A stretch of 64,000 bases of DNA. Source: Climacium dendroides. Taxonomy: Eukaryota > Streptophyta > Bryopsida > Hypnales > Climaciaceae. Positions 1-11,321 of the stretch are shown piece by piece. Position 1 is the stretch's first letter; every line of letters starts with the position of its first letter. Below the pieces are notes generated by a model. It was not told the origin of the DNA and searched no databases. It was given only the letters and a program-made list of their open reading frames with translations. Location: positions 2,852,001-2,916,000 of the forward strand of contig OX467090.1 of NCBI GenBank assembly GCA_950106755.1, in the 5' to 3' direction. The translations under genes were made by a program, and so were the position numbers.

Positions 1-345
1 TTGTAGGAACCATAAATTTTTGGGAGAAGAATTGAATTAGCCCTTGACAAAAAAAAGCGTTGGAATGTTTGGTGAGGTGAAATTTCTAATAGCAATGAAA
101 ATAGGAGGGGGTGGTCAAATTTCTAGGGCAGGTTGCCTAACCATATATGTGGTGCTGCAGGAACCATAAATTTTTGGGAGAAGAATTGAGTTGGAATGTT
201 TGGTGAGGTGAAATTTCTAATAGCAATGAAAATGGAAGGGGATGGTCAAATTTATAGGGCAGGTTGTCTAACCATATATGTGGTGTTGCAAGAACCATAA
301 ATTTTTGGGAGAAGAATTGAATTAGCCCGTGACAGAAAAAAGCAT
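1..345. repeat. Tandem repeat, about 154/131-base unit, three starts
   Basis: A unit opening with GAACCATAAATTTTTGGGAG starts at 7, 161 and 292. The first two copies also share a second half containing GGTGAGGTGAAATTTCTAAT and a TAACCATATATGTGGTG end. The second copy lacks the roughly 23-base insert that follows the opening in copies 1 and 3, so the spacing drops from 154 to 131. The third copy runs into the next array. No coding sense is apparent. Confidence 0.85.
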
Positions 346-840
346 TGGAATGTTTTCAAAGTTTGTAGCACGCAAGCTGTAAGGTAAAAGCGTTGGAATG
401 TTTTCAAAATTTGTTTTGTAGCACGCAAGTTGTAAGGTCATCATAAAAGTTGGAATGTTTTCAAAGTTTGTAGCACGCAAGCTGTAAGGTAAAAGTGTTG
501 GAATGTTATAAGGTAAAAGTGTTGGAATGTTTTCAAAATTTGTAGCACGTTGTAAGGTCATCATAAAAGTTGGAATGTTTTCAAAGTTTGTAGCACGCAA
601 GCTGTAAGGTAAAAGTGTTGGAATGTTTTCAAAATTTGTAGCACGTTGTAAGGTCATCATAAAAGTTGGAATGTTTTCAAAGTTTGTAGCACGCAAGCTG
701 TAAGGTAAAAGTGTTGGAATGTTTTCAAAATTTGTAGCACACAAGCTGTAAAGTCATCATAAAAGCACGTAAGCTATAAGGTCATCATAAAAGCATTGGA
801 ATGTTTTCAAAATTTGTAGCACACAAGCTGTAAGGTCATC
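346..840. repeat. Minisatellite array, about 50-base monomers in alternating variants
   Basis: About ten monomers are built on TTGGAATGTTTTCAAA followed by TTTGTAGCACGCAAGCTGTAAGG. Two variants alternate, one ending in GTAAAAG and one in GTCATCATAAAAG, which gives a higher-order period of roughly 100 bases. The minus strand stays open across much of the array only because the repeat carries no stop in that frame; the predicted peptide is itself just a repeat. I treat it as non-coding satellite-like DNA. Confidence 0.85.
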
Positions 841-959
841 ATCTAAGTTGTTTTTGTTGGTTGGATAGGACTATTGAATGTTGAATATTGTTCTTACCAA
901 AGCTCTGAGGGCAAAGAAAATCCTAAAAAAAGAATAATTCATAATTGCATTAAGCTGCA

Positions 960-1250
960 GATGCATTGTTTATAATCGTGTGTTTATAGTTGCCATTTGA
1001 AGAGTTGGAAAAGGTAACTGAGGTTGGCTCACATACAAAGTGAAAATATAGTGAAATTGGAAAGTTCAAAAAGTGAAAACGTAGAGTGAAATTGGGAGAT
1101 GCATTGTTTATAATCATGTCCTTATAGTTGCCATTTGAAGAGTTGGAAAAGGTAACTGAGGTTGGCTCACATACAAAGTGAAAATATAGTGAAATTGGAA
1201 AGTTCAAAAAGTAAAAACATAGAGTGAAATTGGGAAGTTCAAAAAGCACT
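960..1250. repeat. Tandem duplication, 138-base unit, two copies
   Basis: Copies start at 960 and 1098 with GATGCATTGTTTATAATC and are nearly identical over 138 bases, followed by a short partial third start. The period is a multiple of three, so a minus-strand reading frame stays open without meaning a gene. Confidence 0.85.
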
Positions 1251-1334
1251 GTAAAATGACAATGTGTGCAACAATTACATTGTAATAGACATTAGTACTC
1301 GCAACAATGCCAAAATGCAACACTAAAAGATCTA

Positions 1335-1442
1335 CCTCCCCAATCCTCCCCAATCCTCTTTTGTATCTAATTTCTAAAGTACTTCTCCAATCTTCTTTTG
1401 TATCTAATTTCTAAAGTACTTCCCCAATCCTCCTCTGTATCT
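1335..1442. repeat. Short tandem repeat, about 37-base unit, about three copies
   Basis: The unit CCAATCYTCTTTTGTATCTA followed by ATTTCTAAAGTACTT occurs about three times and leads directly into the 54-base array. Confidence 0.75.
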
Positions 1443-1660
1443 AAAGTGGTGTACTAGAGAGGCAAGAGTTATAGCAACACATCTATTTATAACACCAAAG
1501 TGGTGTACTAGAGAGGCAAGAGTTATAGCAATACATCTATTTATAACACCAAAGTGGTGTACTAGAGAGGCAAGAGTTATAGCAATACATCTATTTATAA
1601 CACCAAAGTGGTGTACTAGAGAGGCAAGAGTTATAGCAACACATCTATTTATAACACCAA
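1443..1660. repeat. Minisatellite, four 54-base copies
   Basis: Copies begin at 1443, 1497, 1551 and 1605 with AAAGTGGTGTACTAGAGAGG and differ by only a few bases. The high identity suggests recent amplification. The 54-base period keeps a minus frame open, but the peptide is only the repeated unit. Confidence 0.9.
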
Positions 1661-4600
1661 AAGCAAAGAATTGGCAAGTTGAGTACATGCTAAAAATGTT
1701 AGATGAAAATTATTTGATGAGCCTTCTTAAACTAGCCAAAGACAAGATCAAAGCTTTCCATTTCAATAGATAGCTAGAAAACTTGCGGTAGCTGAGGTGT
1801 TCTCCACGGTCTTGGAGATTGGAAGTACTTGGGTTGACTATTAAAAGACCTCAAGGTCATGACCATGGGTTCTCTAATGAAGTGTGCAAGGCTTTGATGA
1901 TTGAATTTTTTCATTTTCTAAAGTAGAGTATGGCACCAATGATAAGATTGAGAATGTAGGCATGGTTGGTTGATTTGAGAATCAACATGTGCAAAATGGT
2001 TGATTGTTAAGAAATTTCTACAATAAGCAAATCAATGCAAATACAAAACATCCCTCCAACGCCAACGATCTTCCATGGACATGTAAGAGTGTGCAAGGAA
2101 ACGGCGATCTTCCATCAACATGTAAGAATGTGTGCAAGGAAACGGCGGCACAGCAAAGTCAGTTTCTTTGTTCTTTGTTCGATACACCAATCGATGGAGT
2201 TCTAAGAGTGGTTCATTGGAACAACAATTGACTTCTTTGTAAGGATGATGGAGGCATAGCCACTACCAATGGAGCGCAAGTCCTCCTTGATTTTAGCTGT
2301 TGGAGCACAAGGGTAGTTTGCAACTGCAAAAAGAATTCACAAGGTAAGAGTCAATACCAATTTATCTTCCATCCTTATGCAAAGTATGGTAGTCAGTTCT
2401 AAGGTTGTTACAATGCAAAACAACCTTTTTTGTAATGACTTAGAACACGAAGCAAAAGACATTGAATAATATAACCATTTTTGTAATGACTTAGAACATG
2501 AAGCAAAGGACATTGAATAATATAACCATATTCATGTGCAAAAAGGGAAAGTAGACCTTAGAACCAAACATAAGTAACTATAATTGAAATTTGAAAACAG
2601 GAACATGGAGGAAGTATGTATTGGGATTTTGTATAGATCCCAACTACAGAATCCCTCTCATGCAAATGCAATTACTGAGAGGCAACACTTGAATAGACTA
2701 GGGCTTTTTGTGAGAGACAACAAAGAACCTAAAGCGGCATATCTTGACAACCACCCTTCTTTGGCAGACAACTTCTTTAATAGCTTAGATAGCAAGTTGT
2801 TGTAGATACCATCGCTATAAGAAATATGTGTTTTAGGTGACAAACTCTAATTCTTTTAAACATATTTTAGGTGACATCCAATGCAACAAACCCCATGTTT
2901 TTATGTCAACAACAATGTTCAATACAACATCGATATTGATATGAACTTATGAAGTCATGGGGTTAATGCATTAGATGTCACCTCAAATCCATTTAAAAAA
3001 ATGGGGCTTGTCACATGAAATGCAAATTTCTCATATAGTACATCTTCTTCATTACAAGACATGCAAGAGGAGTTTAGATATGGTATGCGTGCAGAGTCTG
3101 TTTCCTTGGATGATAGCACTTGCGGTGAAGTAGAGTCAGATGCCATGATGTCACAAAGAGAGTAGATAAGCAAGTTGCAAGTGAGAAGGCACCAAGAAAT
3201 GGATTACGCATTTTGTGGTGGCCATAGAGCTTTGCATACAGACGACATCCTCCAACACATAGGCGAAGGATAGAGAAAATGACGCTTATCCTATTGCTAT
3301 GAGGAAGAAGCTAGCTTGGCATATGTAGGATGGAGTAGTGAGAAGTATAGGGTCTCCTCCTCTCTCCATTGCATTGGTAGCAATGTGGTAGACCTGAGTG
3401 AGTAGTACTCTATGCATGAAACCCTTGATGAAGCCAATGGTCCGCGTAGTCAGTTTGACAGGGATAGAGACAATAATGGCAGTAGGTCGGACTCTTGGTA
3501 TCAAGGATTTAAGGTGCAAGGATTACAGAAAAAAATTCTAAATGTTAGGGAGGTCTTGGGCAATGCTATACAACTTCACCTTATAAAAAAAAGTCCAAAG
3601 TCTTGGATCTGCTTTTCACTCGTTTTGGGCCTGTAAGTGCCTATTTAGTCACTCGGGACTCATAAATTATTTTTATTGAATTTTATTAGTTTTGAATATA
3701 GTTTTATATACAATAAGCCCCCCAAAGAGTGAATAACCAAAATAGAAATGTCACATACTAATATAACATTTGGTCCTAAATAGAGCATTTTTCTTTAATT
3801 ATAATCAAATCCCGCATATAGATAGGATAGAAACTCAAAAATTGTATAAAATAAGTTTGTTTGAGAATTCTAGTTTAGATTCCCAAAGAGAGGTTTCAGT
3901 ATCCCCATTTCATTAGTGAAATAATAGAAACTTCAATTATTAGCTTGCAGGTGAAGAAAACTTAAGACTAACCAAAGAAGGGTAAATACAATGATTTGAA
4001 GTGAGAATCATGCCAAGAGTCCAACGATGTAATTGGTTCACCAAGATTCTTTTCCATTTGAAAGATTTCCTGGTTACTGAAAGTTAAAGGAGATAGCGGG
4101 ATTTGATTCTCGTTCTTTAAATGTGCAAAGTAAAAATATGAGCTTGCATATCTCTTGTGGAATTCCATAAGAGGTTTTGTAAAAATTCTTGATTTTTTTT
4201 ATCTTCAAAAGATTTTTTTCTGAGTAGTCAATCATTGAAAGTCATGATGGAAAATTCTTAGAAATTACCCAAGCTGCGATAAAATCTCACTAAAAATTAG
4301 TATATCTTTTTCATTTTTATAATGAGATCCAACAAGTTTTGTGGCATTCTAATAGTCAAAAGACTCAAAACTAACAAGATCTTCTAAGATTGGCAAAATT
4401 AAAGATTAAATGTGGAGTTGACTAGTATATCGGGAGCATATAGAGTCGGATTGAGGTCAAAGTGGGGTCTTTTCTTACTCCTTTACACCTACTAAAGAGC
4501 CTAGGCTAATCATTTTTCATAGAAAAGTTGATCTCTATAGATGAGAATTTACTATAGATGAACTATAACAAAATTCCTATGGTTTGAGTTCATTTGTAGG

Positions 4601-7600
4601 GAGGTATGGGTGCTCTATAGGTAATTCTGAATGGATCATTTACTAACCCAAGTTATGCACAATTGAGGGAGATTGGGAATGCCTAATCCAAATCAATACA
4701 ATAGATACTTATTTTTATTACAATTAAAGTCAAGTTTGAAAGCTTGTCAATTGTATGTTGAATTGTTGATCTATAGATTTGTTTTCATTCTCTAACTCCC
4801 TTGTCAGCCGCACTGACTTCACCGTCATAATTATTATTGATCTTCTCGCTCATCCGATTGCTCAGCATCTTCTATCGATTCTTTTACCTTGTCCTGCTGC
4901 TCCTTTCAGCACCCTTACACCAGCTATAGATTATCTTTAACACTGGTCCCATCCAGCTTTTCTTCAATTGAAACCTTATTTTTAACTTCCACTATGGTAG
5001 ATTCTCTCTTGATCTTACATTTAGACTTTGAATTGTCCAATCTATTACAAAATTTACATGTTCTTTAATTCAATTTAGACAATTCTCCATTCACTTTTAT
5101 ATCACTCATTTTCCATTCTATTGATCCCGGTTTACAAATTCACGCTCAATGTATTTCTAATCACACAATTTCTATAGACTAAACTCTCAGTCCACATTAT
5201 AAAACACTCAATAACATCCAACTCATAAGACATTACATACACCATGCATCCAGCTCATCCACTATTGATAAAACAATTAAAACCCAAATAGAATTAACCA
5301 TTTACATCCAGTCATGACAATAGAAATTCCTCCCAAGTTTAAATCCACCACTTAACACTCAGCACAATTGTATAGTCACGATTTCAACAACACCAATCAT
5401 TCACATCACAATAGCAAAAATCCCAATTGCAAAATACATCAAAAAATCCACACACTCCATCTTCACACCATTGAATACATCACAATTATTACATAATCTC
5501 CGCCTTGTATTTCATCATAAAATTTACAATTGATTCACACTGTATTTCTAGCTTCACTACATAATAACTATTGATCTAGTACAACTACACAAACACCAAG
5601 ACTATAGAAATTTAACTCCTCACTGCCACTAAATTCTGCAACTTAAACTATAGATCGCTACACACTACCAACCACCACCACCGCATAGGAGACTTGGACT
5701 TCCCCCTCCAGACTCGCTCCCAACCACGTTAACAATTGATTTTCACCCGTTCACACATCACCAGTTCGTAACCGCCTCAATAGATTGCGTCCCATTCATC
5801 CATTTCACAACCAATTAACATCCATTGGTGATAAACTATAGTAAAGCCTACTTTATTGATAATATTCACATATTAACCTCTAAAGTACTATAAAAACATG
5901 AAAATCAGGGCTAAAAATCAAAATTTCCTACTATGCACATCTTCACTATAGATTCTATGACTACAATCTCCAAAAGTTGGATTTTTAGTCGTTCAGTTAG
6001 CACTAGAAATCTTTGTGGTTTTGACATAGGAAAAAGGAGAGGGGGATTTTTAAATACTAAAAATGGCCTTTTGAAGCCAATGGCACAATTTGTTTGCGAT
6101 TTGAAGTTTTCTCCAAAAGTTAAAGTTTTGAACCAACGTAAAAAGTCAAAATTTGAAGATTATGATGAAAATCTTAGGTAATAAGATTACCTTGCAAGAA
6201 TTGGGGGGAATAAGGCCTTTAGAAAAGTATATAAGGGCTCTCATTTTTCCCTCAAATCATCCCTTAGATTCATTTTGAATCGCCTTGTTTTCATTTAGGT
6301 TCATTTAGTTGGATTTTGGCCATTTAAGCCACGTTGCCAAATTTTCGTGTTTTCAAGCTCCATTTTTTTTTCAAGCTTTCTTGAAGGACTTAGGGTCTCT
6401 TCAATCTTGGCTAACTGCTTTGTTGTCTTTGTTGAGTTTTTGAAAATTTGGTTGGAGTTTTATTGAAATTTTGGAGTTTTTGTTGAAGTTTTTTGGTGTT
6501 TGTACAAATATTGTATTAATCCTAGAGAGTTTCTTTCCCATATGACTAGCAATGCTACTTTGAGGGACTTCTAGTTTGTAATTGCAAAGTTCTAACCCTC
6601 CAAGTGGGAGATTCTTTAATTGTGAAATCCATTAGAGTTTGTGTGTTCGTACTAACTTGTTATAGTGGTTTCTTTTTGTACTAACATCCCTACTCTAACA
6701 TGTTTTTGTATGTGTAACCTTGTTGAAAGTGTTCTGTATTTTTGTGTTTTTGCAAAATATGGTGAAGCTTTGACTTCATGTGGTGGGAGGTTGTTTAGAT
6801 TTTTATGTATTTGACAAACCCCGGTGAAGCTTTGACTTTGGCCTTTTCAAATTTGGTAGAATTTTGTGAATTCCCAAAACCACGGCGGAGCTTTGATCCA
6901 TGTATTAGACATTGTTTTAGAATTTGATATGTTTCCAAAAATAAGGCGAAGCTTTGATCCTGTAGAATCTTACAAAATCCCTCCAAAATAATGAGTTTTG
7001 CCATTTTACCAAGTTTAGTTTCTAAAATGTTAGTACCAAAAATCTTTGTCTAGTCCTCAAAAGTTAGTGTTGAATATTTACCAAAATACCTTACTTTAGA
7101 AGTGACTCTTGATAATCGTCAATTCTAAGATTGAAGAGATATTGTGTTGAGGAAAATTCCTCAACAATGGAAAAGGAGAAAGCTAAAAATTTCCAAGGCC
7201 AAGCCTATGTAGTTAGAAAGCAAGGGCTCTGGCTAATTGGACCTGTCACATATCACTACAAGGGAGGGGAGTTAACTGCAACTGAACTTGAACAACTGAA
7301 TGATTGAACGACTTGAATGACTGAATGATTGAATTGAATGAGTGACTGAGTGAATTGGTTGTTGTGGCTATGACTGAACTCGCTGGAAACAATTAGTCTA
7401 ATATCTTTAGTTATTGTTGCAAAAATTCTTAAACTTTGGCAAAGATATTAGCGTATAGGAAGTTGTCTTTTAAAACTAGGAATTAGATTAAAAAGGGAGA
7501 AGAGGGAAGAGAGAATTTGAATAGAAAGAGTAGACAATTAGCAATACAATAGAAGAAGGAACCTCTCAAAGCTCTCACCTCTTCAAACTCTAAGAGATAG

Positions 7601-8735
7601 AAGTGTTTAAGCGATAGTTGAAAAAGAAATTAAAGAAAATAGGATTAGGTGGAAATCTTAGAAACCCAATTAGAACCATCAAAAACTTAGATAGAATAAT
7701 AATTGACTTATAAATATCAAAAGTTGATTATTATTTAGAAGTTAGTGCGATTATTTAGTGTTTCAAAGTCAACCTTTGACACTAAAATAATTGAGAGGAA
7801 TAAAAGAGGAGATAAGGGAAAGAGATGGAAACTTGAAAGATTTCGAAGTTGAACTTGTATTTTTCAACCTCCTTTAGCCGTGAGCAAAAAATATAAATCA
7901 ATCTTGAAAGATGGCGAACAATGGGGAGTTTGAAGGAGTATACAACTACCTTAACAATGATGCTAATTTCAAGGTGAGTTACTAGCTACAACCTGTACTT
8001 TTCAATTATCAAAATTAGACATTTTAAAGTAGGTTTGAATTACAAAGCTAAGTCAGAATATTTAGAGTAGGTCTTTTATAAGAATCAGGTAGGCAAAACT
8101 TTAGATCGTAGTTAGAGGTTTCCGAAACCATATCACACTTCAGAATCGGAGCTAAATTGAGAAAAATAGAGATGGATGAAGTTTAGGTTAGAATTTGGAT
8201 GACTTGTAGAAAAAATCATCCATTGAGGTCAAGACTTGGAATTTAATCAGAATATAATAACTTTAAAATAGGAATAAAATTTCAGGGTAAATTGGAATAG
8301 GGAAGAAGGGTAAAACCTTGAATGAAGTTTTTAGGGCCTCTTAAAGATTAAACTTCATCCGTCCATAACTTTTGCTAGGAAAGGCGGAATAGGATGAATT
8401 TTTTGTTTTTAAAAATGGAATGAAGTGTTTTATTACTTAAGATGCTTAAATTTAGACTATCTTTCACTTAACTAAAAAACACCATGACCTGAAAAACAAG
8501 TTAGTAAAAAATATACACTTCCAATTTGGCTAAGTTTTGTTGGTTAATTTTATATAGAAGAATAGTGTAACATTAGGGAAAGATCCATTGCTTGGAAGGC
8601 ACAATGAATCGATGTTAGGCACCCATAGGAATTAACTGTAAGTACTAGAACTTGATTGTGCATGTTGATTTACCAAGGGTGGATAAATAAGCACTTATAT
8701 AATGGTGTATCTGTTGGGAGAATTTGTTGTAAAAT
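1661..8735. other. Intergenic DNA without a recognised gene
   Basis: AT-rich sequence with scattered short repeats. A roughly 41-45-base unit is tandemly doubled at 2068-2144 (ATCTTCCAT...CATGTAAGA...AAGGAAACGGCG). A roughly 56-base unit is doubled at about 2427-2535 (TTTTGTAATGACTTAGAACA). A degenerate 60-base repeat lies at 6755-6965. A run built on GAATGA/GACTGA lies at about 7290-7360. From about 4800 to 5850 the plus strand is rich in C and A. Short open frames, such as 82 codons at 5933-6181, match nothing I recognise. Confidence 0.6.
6755..6965. repeat. Degenerate repeat, about 60-base spacing, four copies
   Basis: The core GGYGAAGCTTTGAYY (one copy reads GGCGGAGCTTTGATCC) recurs four times, near 6760, 6820, 6884 and 6945, each time following a CAAAA-rich stretch. 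Sequence between the cores has diverged strongly, so this looks like an old minisatellite. Confidence 0.6.
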
Positions 8736-8970
8736 CACTACAAGAAAACCTGTCCGAATTGACAGAAACTGGTCCGAAATAACAGAAATCAGCCCCTCCT
8801 AATCTACAGAAAATTGACAGTTTTTTGTCAATTTGGACAATTTTCTATCAATTCGGACAATTTTCTGTCAATTCGGACAATTTTTTGTCCTAATTGACTG
8901 AAACTTGTCAAATTTTTGTTGATTAGGAGGGGCTGATTCCTGTCATTTCGGACCAGTTTCTCTTGTAGTG
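8736..8970. mobile_element. CACTA-type MITE, 235 bases
   Basis: The element opens with CACTACAAGAAAA and closes with TCTCTTGTAGTG, giving terminal inverted repeats that extend inward through CTGTCCGAAWTGACAG-like and AGCCCCTCCTAAT blocks. A 3-base direct repeat, AAT, sits on each side (8733-8735 and 8971-8973). That is the target-site size of the CACTA (En/Spm) superfamily, whose ends typically read CACTA. Inside, GGACAATTTTCTRTCAATTC is tandemly repeated between about 8820 and 8895. There is no coding capacity, so it is a non-autonomous element. Confidence 0.85.
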
Positions 8971-11225
8971 AATTTGAGTGTTGTACCAGGATGTTTCTTC
9001 AATTTTCAATAGATAGTGCCACATTGAGAATACACGCAATGCATTATCGCCAGCAAGTTTTCTTTTATGGACTTCTTGCCATGTAGACAGCACAAAAATC
9101 ACATTTGTAACCAGTCTAACTTTCTACCAAAACCAAAAAAAAGGACTCGTAGTGATCATGATAAGTCAAAAACAGCAGGAGAGGAAGAATGAGATGTTTT
9201 AGGCATTATTTCTTTTTTTTCTTTGTCCTTATAAAATGAAAAGCAAGATGGACGCTACATACATTTCTATGCACCTCATCAATCTTGTCTTATGTTCCAA
9301 CTTCTTTGCTTGTCATCTTCTAGGATGCTAGTTTTGTGGTCCTATGCCAATCAATATAAAAAAAAAATCTCATTCTTTTACAATTGCTCTAATGAGGAGA
9401 AGTTTATAACTCTTCTGAAATCAAACCACCAATTTAGCATGCAACCTTTTTTCTATTGTCTCTCATGCTTTTCTAGATTTCTAAAGGTTTGATTTCCAAA
9501 CCTTGCATTGCTTCTCATTCATAGTTGAAAACTACAATCAATGCATTTGAATTTTTGAAACCACTTGGTTGTAGGTGTACTTTTTCCTTCTTATCCATAG
9601 AGACTAGTCTATCATTTTTGAATCAACAGATAGATTGGTGACTTCTTACAAAATTGCAAAAGTACTTATTGGAAGTTAAAAGTCTACTATACAAGACCTC
9701 GCCTTTTCACAACAAAATTTTGAGGATGAATAGTTTCACTTTTGTCCTATTGGAAGGATTTTGTCATCTATGAGACTCTAAACGTCCTTGTCAATGTTTA
9801 AGTATGTTATGACCCTATCACATAATTATTGGTAGTTGATTGTATTTTTTATTTTATAGAATTCTTGCTATTTGTGCAATTTGTATAGCATGTAGATATT
9901 CAAGTGACAAATTGAAGTTGTTAATATGAGGCAATGTTAAATGGTAAGCCATTCCATTTGTGCCAAGATGTTCTAGTAGTGAACATTTTTAATCCAATTC
10001 CAATTCTTTGGATAACATTTAATAATTATTTTTTCTTCATCTTATTATGCAACCATATATTCTAATGGAAAAGTGTCTTATAATAAATGTTGTTAGGTGG
10101 GTTGAAAACTACCTACAACACTTCTAATATCTAATTGATTTTCAAATATGTATTTTAAACCAACAATGTATATAAATCCTTTTGTGCTTGAACTAAAATC
10201 AAAATTGATTTTGGAAGCTAATAGTGGGTCATATGGAGTAGTAATTTTCAAAAACTATTTTGTCATTAAAAAAAATAGAACATGTTTGTTACTTTCTTGA
10301 AAGCTTATTACATGATTTATCTCAAGTGATGCAAAGCTCACAAGCTTTTAATTACTAGACAAGTTGGTTGACTTTCATAGTTCCTTTGCAACAAAGGCAA
10401 TTTTTTCATCTTGTGATTCTCTATTAAAAAAAAGTATAAAATTTGAGGTAACTACCAATTAAAATGACATTCATATGATTAAAAAAATATAAACAACTAA
10501 ATAAATAAACATGCACAATCTAAAGCAAAATAATTTGCAATATCATGATGCATTAAAGGTTCTACCATACTTAGTCAAGGTTAGTAGCCTATGCAGAGTA
10601 ATTAATTAAAGTTGACAAATGTAATTTGATATATGCTTAAAAATAAAAAGGATAGTTTTTTTTTCATATAATTATTTTGTTTTTTGAAGAAAAAAAATAT
10701 CCCATCAATTCTAGCATCTACTTTGAGAAATATTTTTTTTACCTACCTTGGCTACTGGGTATAATATATGTCACCAAATCTATGTACAAATTTGTAGAAT
10801 GATTAAGGTAAAACAACCCATCATAGTTAGAATTAGGAGTTTGACCTCATGTTGTTGCTGAAATTTTTCAATTTTATTTTTACATTATTACAAGTCTGAG
10901 AAATAGTGAGAGCAATTGAAATTATGTTTTTTTTGACAAAGTATGAATTTGTTATGAATTTTTGAAGTGTTTTATGCATCATGGCCCAAAAGAGTTTGTA
11001 GACTACCTTAGTACCAACAAAATCTGAATCCATTATGTTCATTTTGTTCACCTAAAGCAGTCGTTGTATTTTTTAACATAATAAGTCTAAAAAGTTCATT
11101 CTTACAATGAATTTACACTCAAAAGTAGAATGAAGTCACTAATCACTCCATTACTAAAACATGCATCATGGTTAAAATTTGTAATATCCGTCCATTGTTC
11201 GAAATTTCTTCCAAGACCCCTTCGA
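8971..11225. other. Intergenic DNA upstream of PSF2
   Basis: AT-rich sequence without a recognisable gene. It contains one copy of the dispersed family at 9645-9805. Several poly-A/T runs are present and the short open frames look random. The base composition shifts sharply toward GC near 11200, where the PSF2 promoter begins. Confidence 0.6.
9645..9805 (+). repeat. Dispersed repeat family A, copy 1
   Basis: Shares the order AAATTGCAAAAGTA...TTGGAAGT...ATAGAAGACCTC-like...CCTTTTCA...AAATTTTGAGGATGAATAGT with copies at 25180-25315 (reverse), 27765-27895 and 45885-46005. The copies are clearly related but differ at many positions. No coding sequence or clear ends were found. Confidence 0.7.
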
Positions 11226-11237
11226 TTTTGGCGGGAG
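11226..11237 (+). promoter_or_regulatory. E2F-type site in the PSF2 promoter
   Basis: TTTTGGCGGGAG lies about 85 bases upstream of the PSF2 start codon. It matches the known E2F consensus (TTTSGCGS class). Plant and animal GINS, MCM and other S-phase genes are established E2F targets, so the site fits the function of the downstream gene. The transcription start is not known, so the exact promoter position is inferred. Confidence 0.65.
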
Positions 11238-11321
11238 ACTGAGGCGCAGTAGGGTTTGCGGTGCAGGAGGCTTTGCAGTTGCCCCGCCAGCTCTTCCAAC
11301 AATCAGTTTCTCTCTGCGGCC

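Noticed and set aside
322..744. 140-codon minus-strand open frame in the left-edge array
   Set aside because: It consists solely of the roughly 50-base tandem repeat read without stops; there is no codon bias or family resemblance.
950..1688. Minus-strand open frames of 99 and 94 codons
   Set aside because: Both lie in tandem repeats with periods divisible by three (138 and 54), which keep a frame open by chance.
5933..6181. 82-codon plus-strand frame in AT-rich DNA
   Set aside because: An isolated frame of a length expected by chance, with no recognisable motif or splice context.
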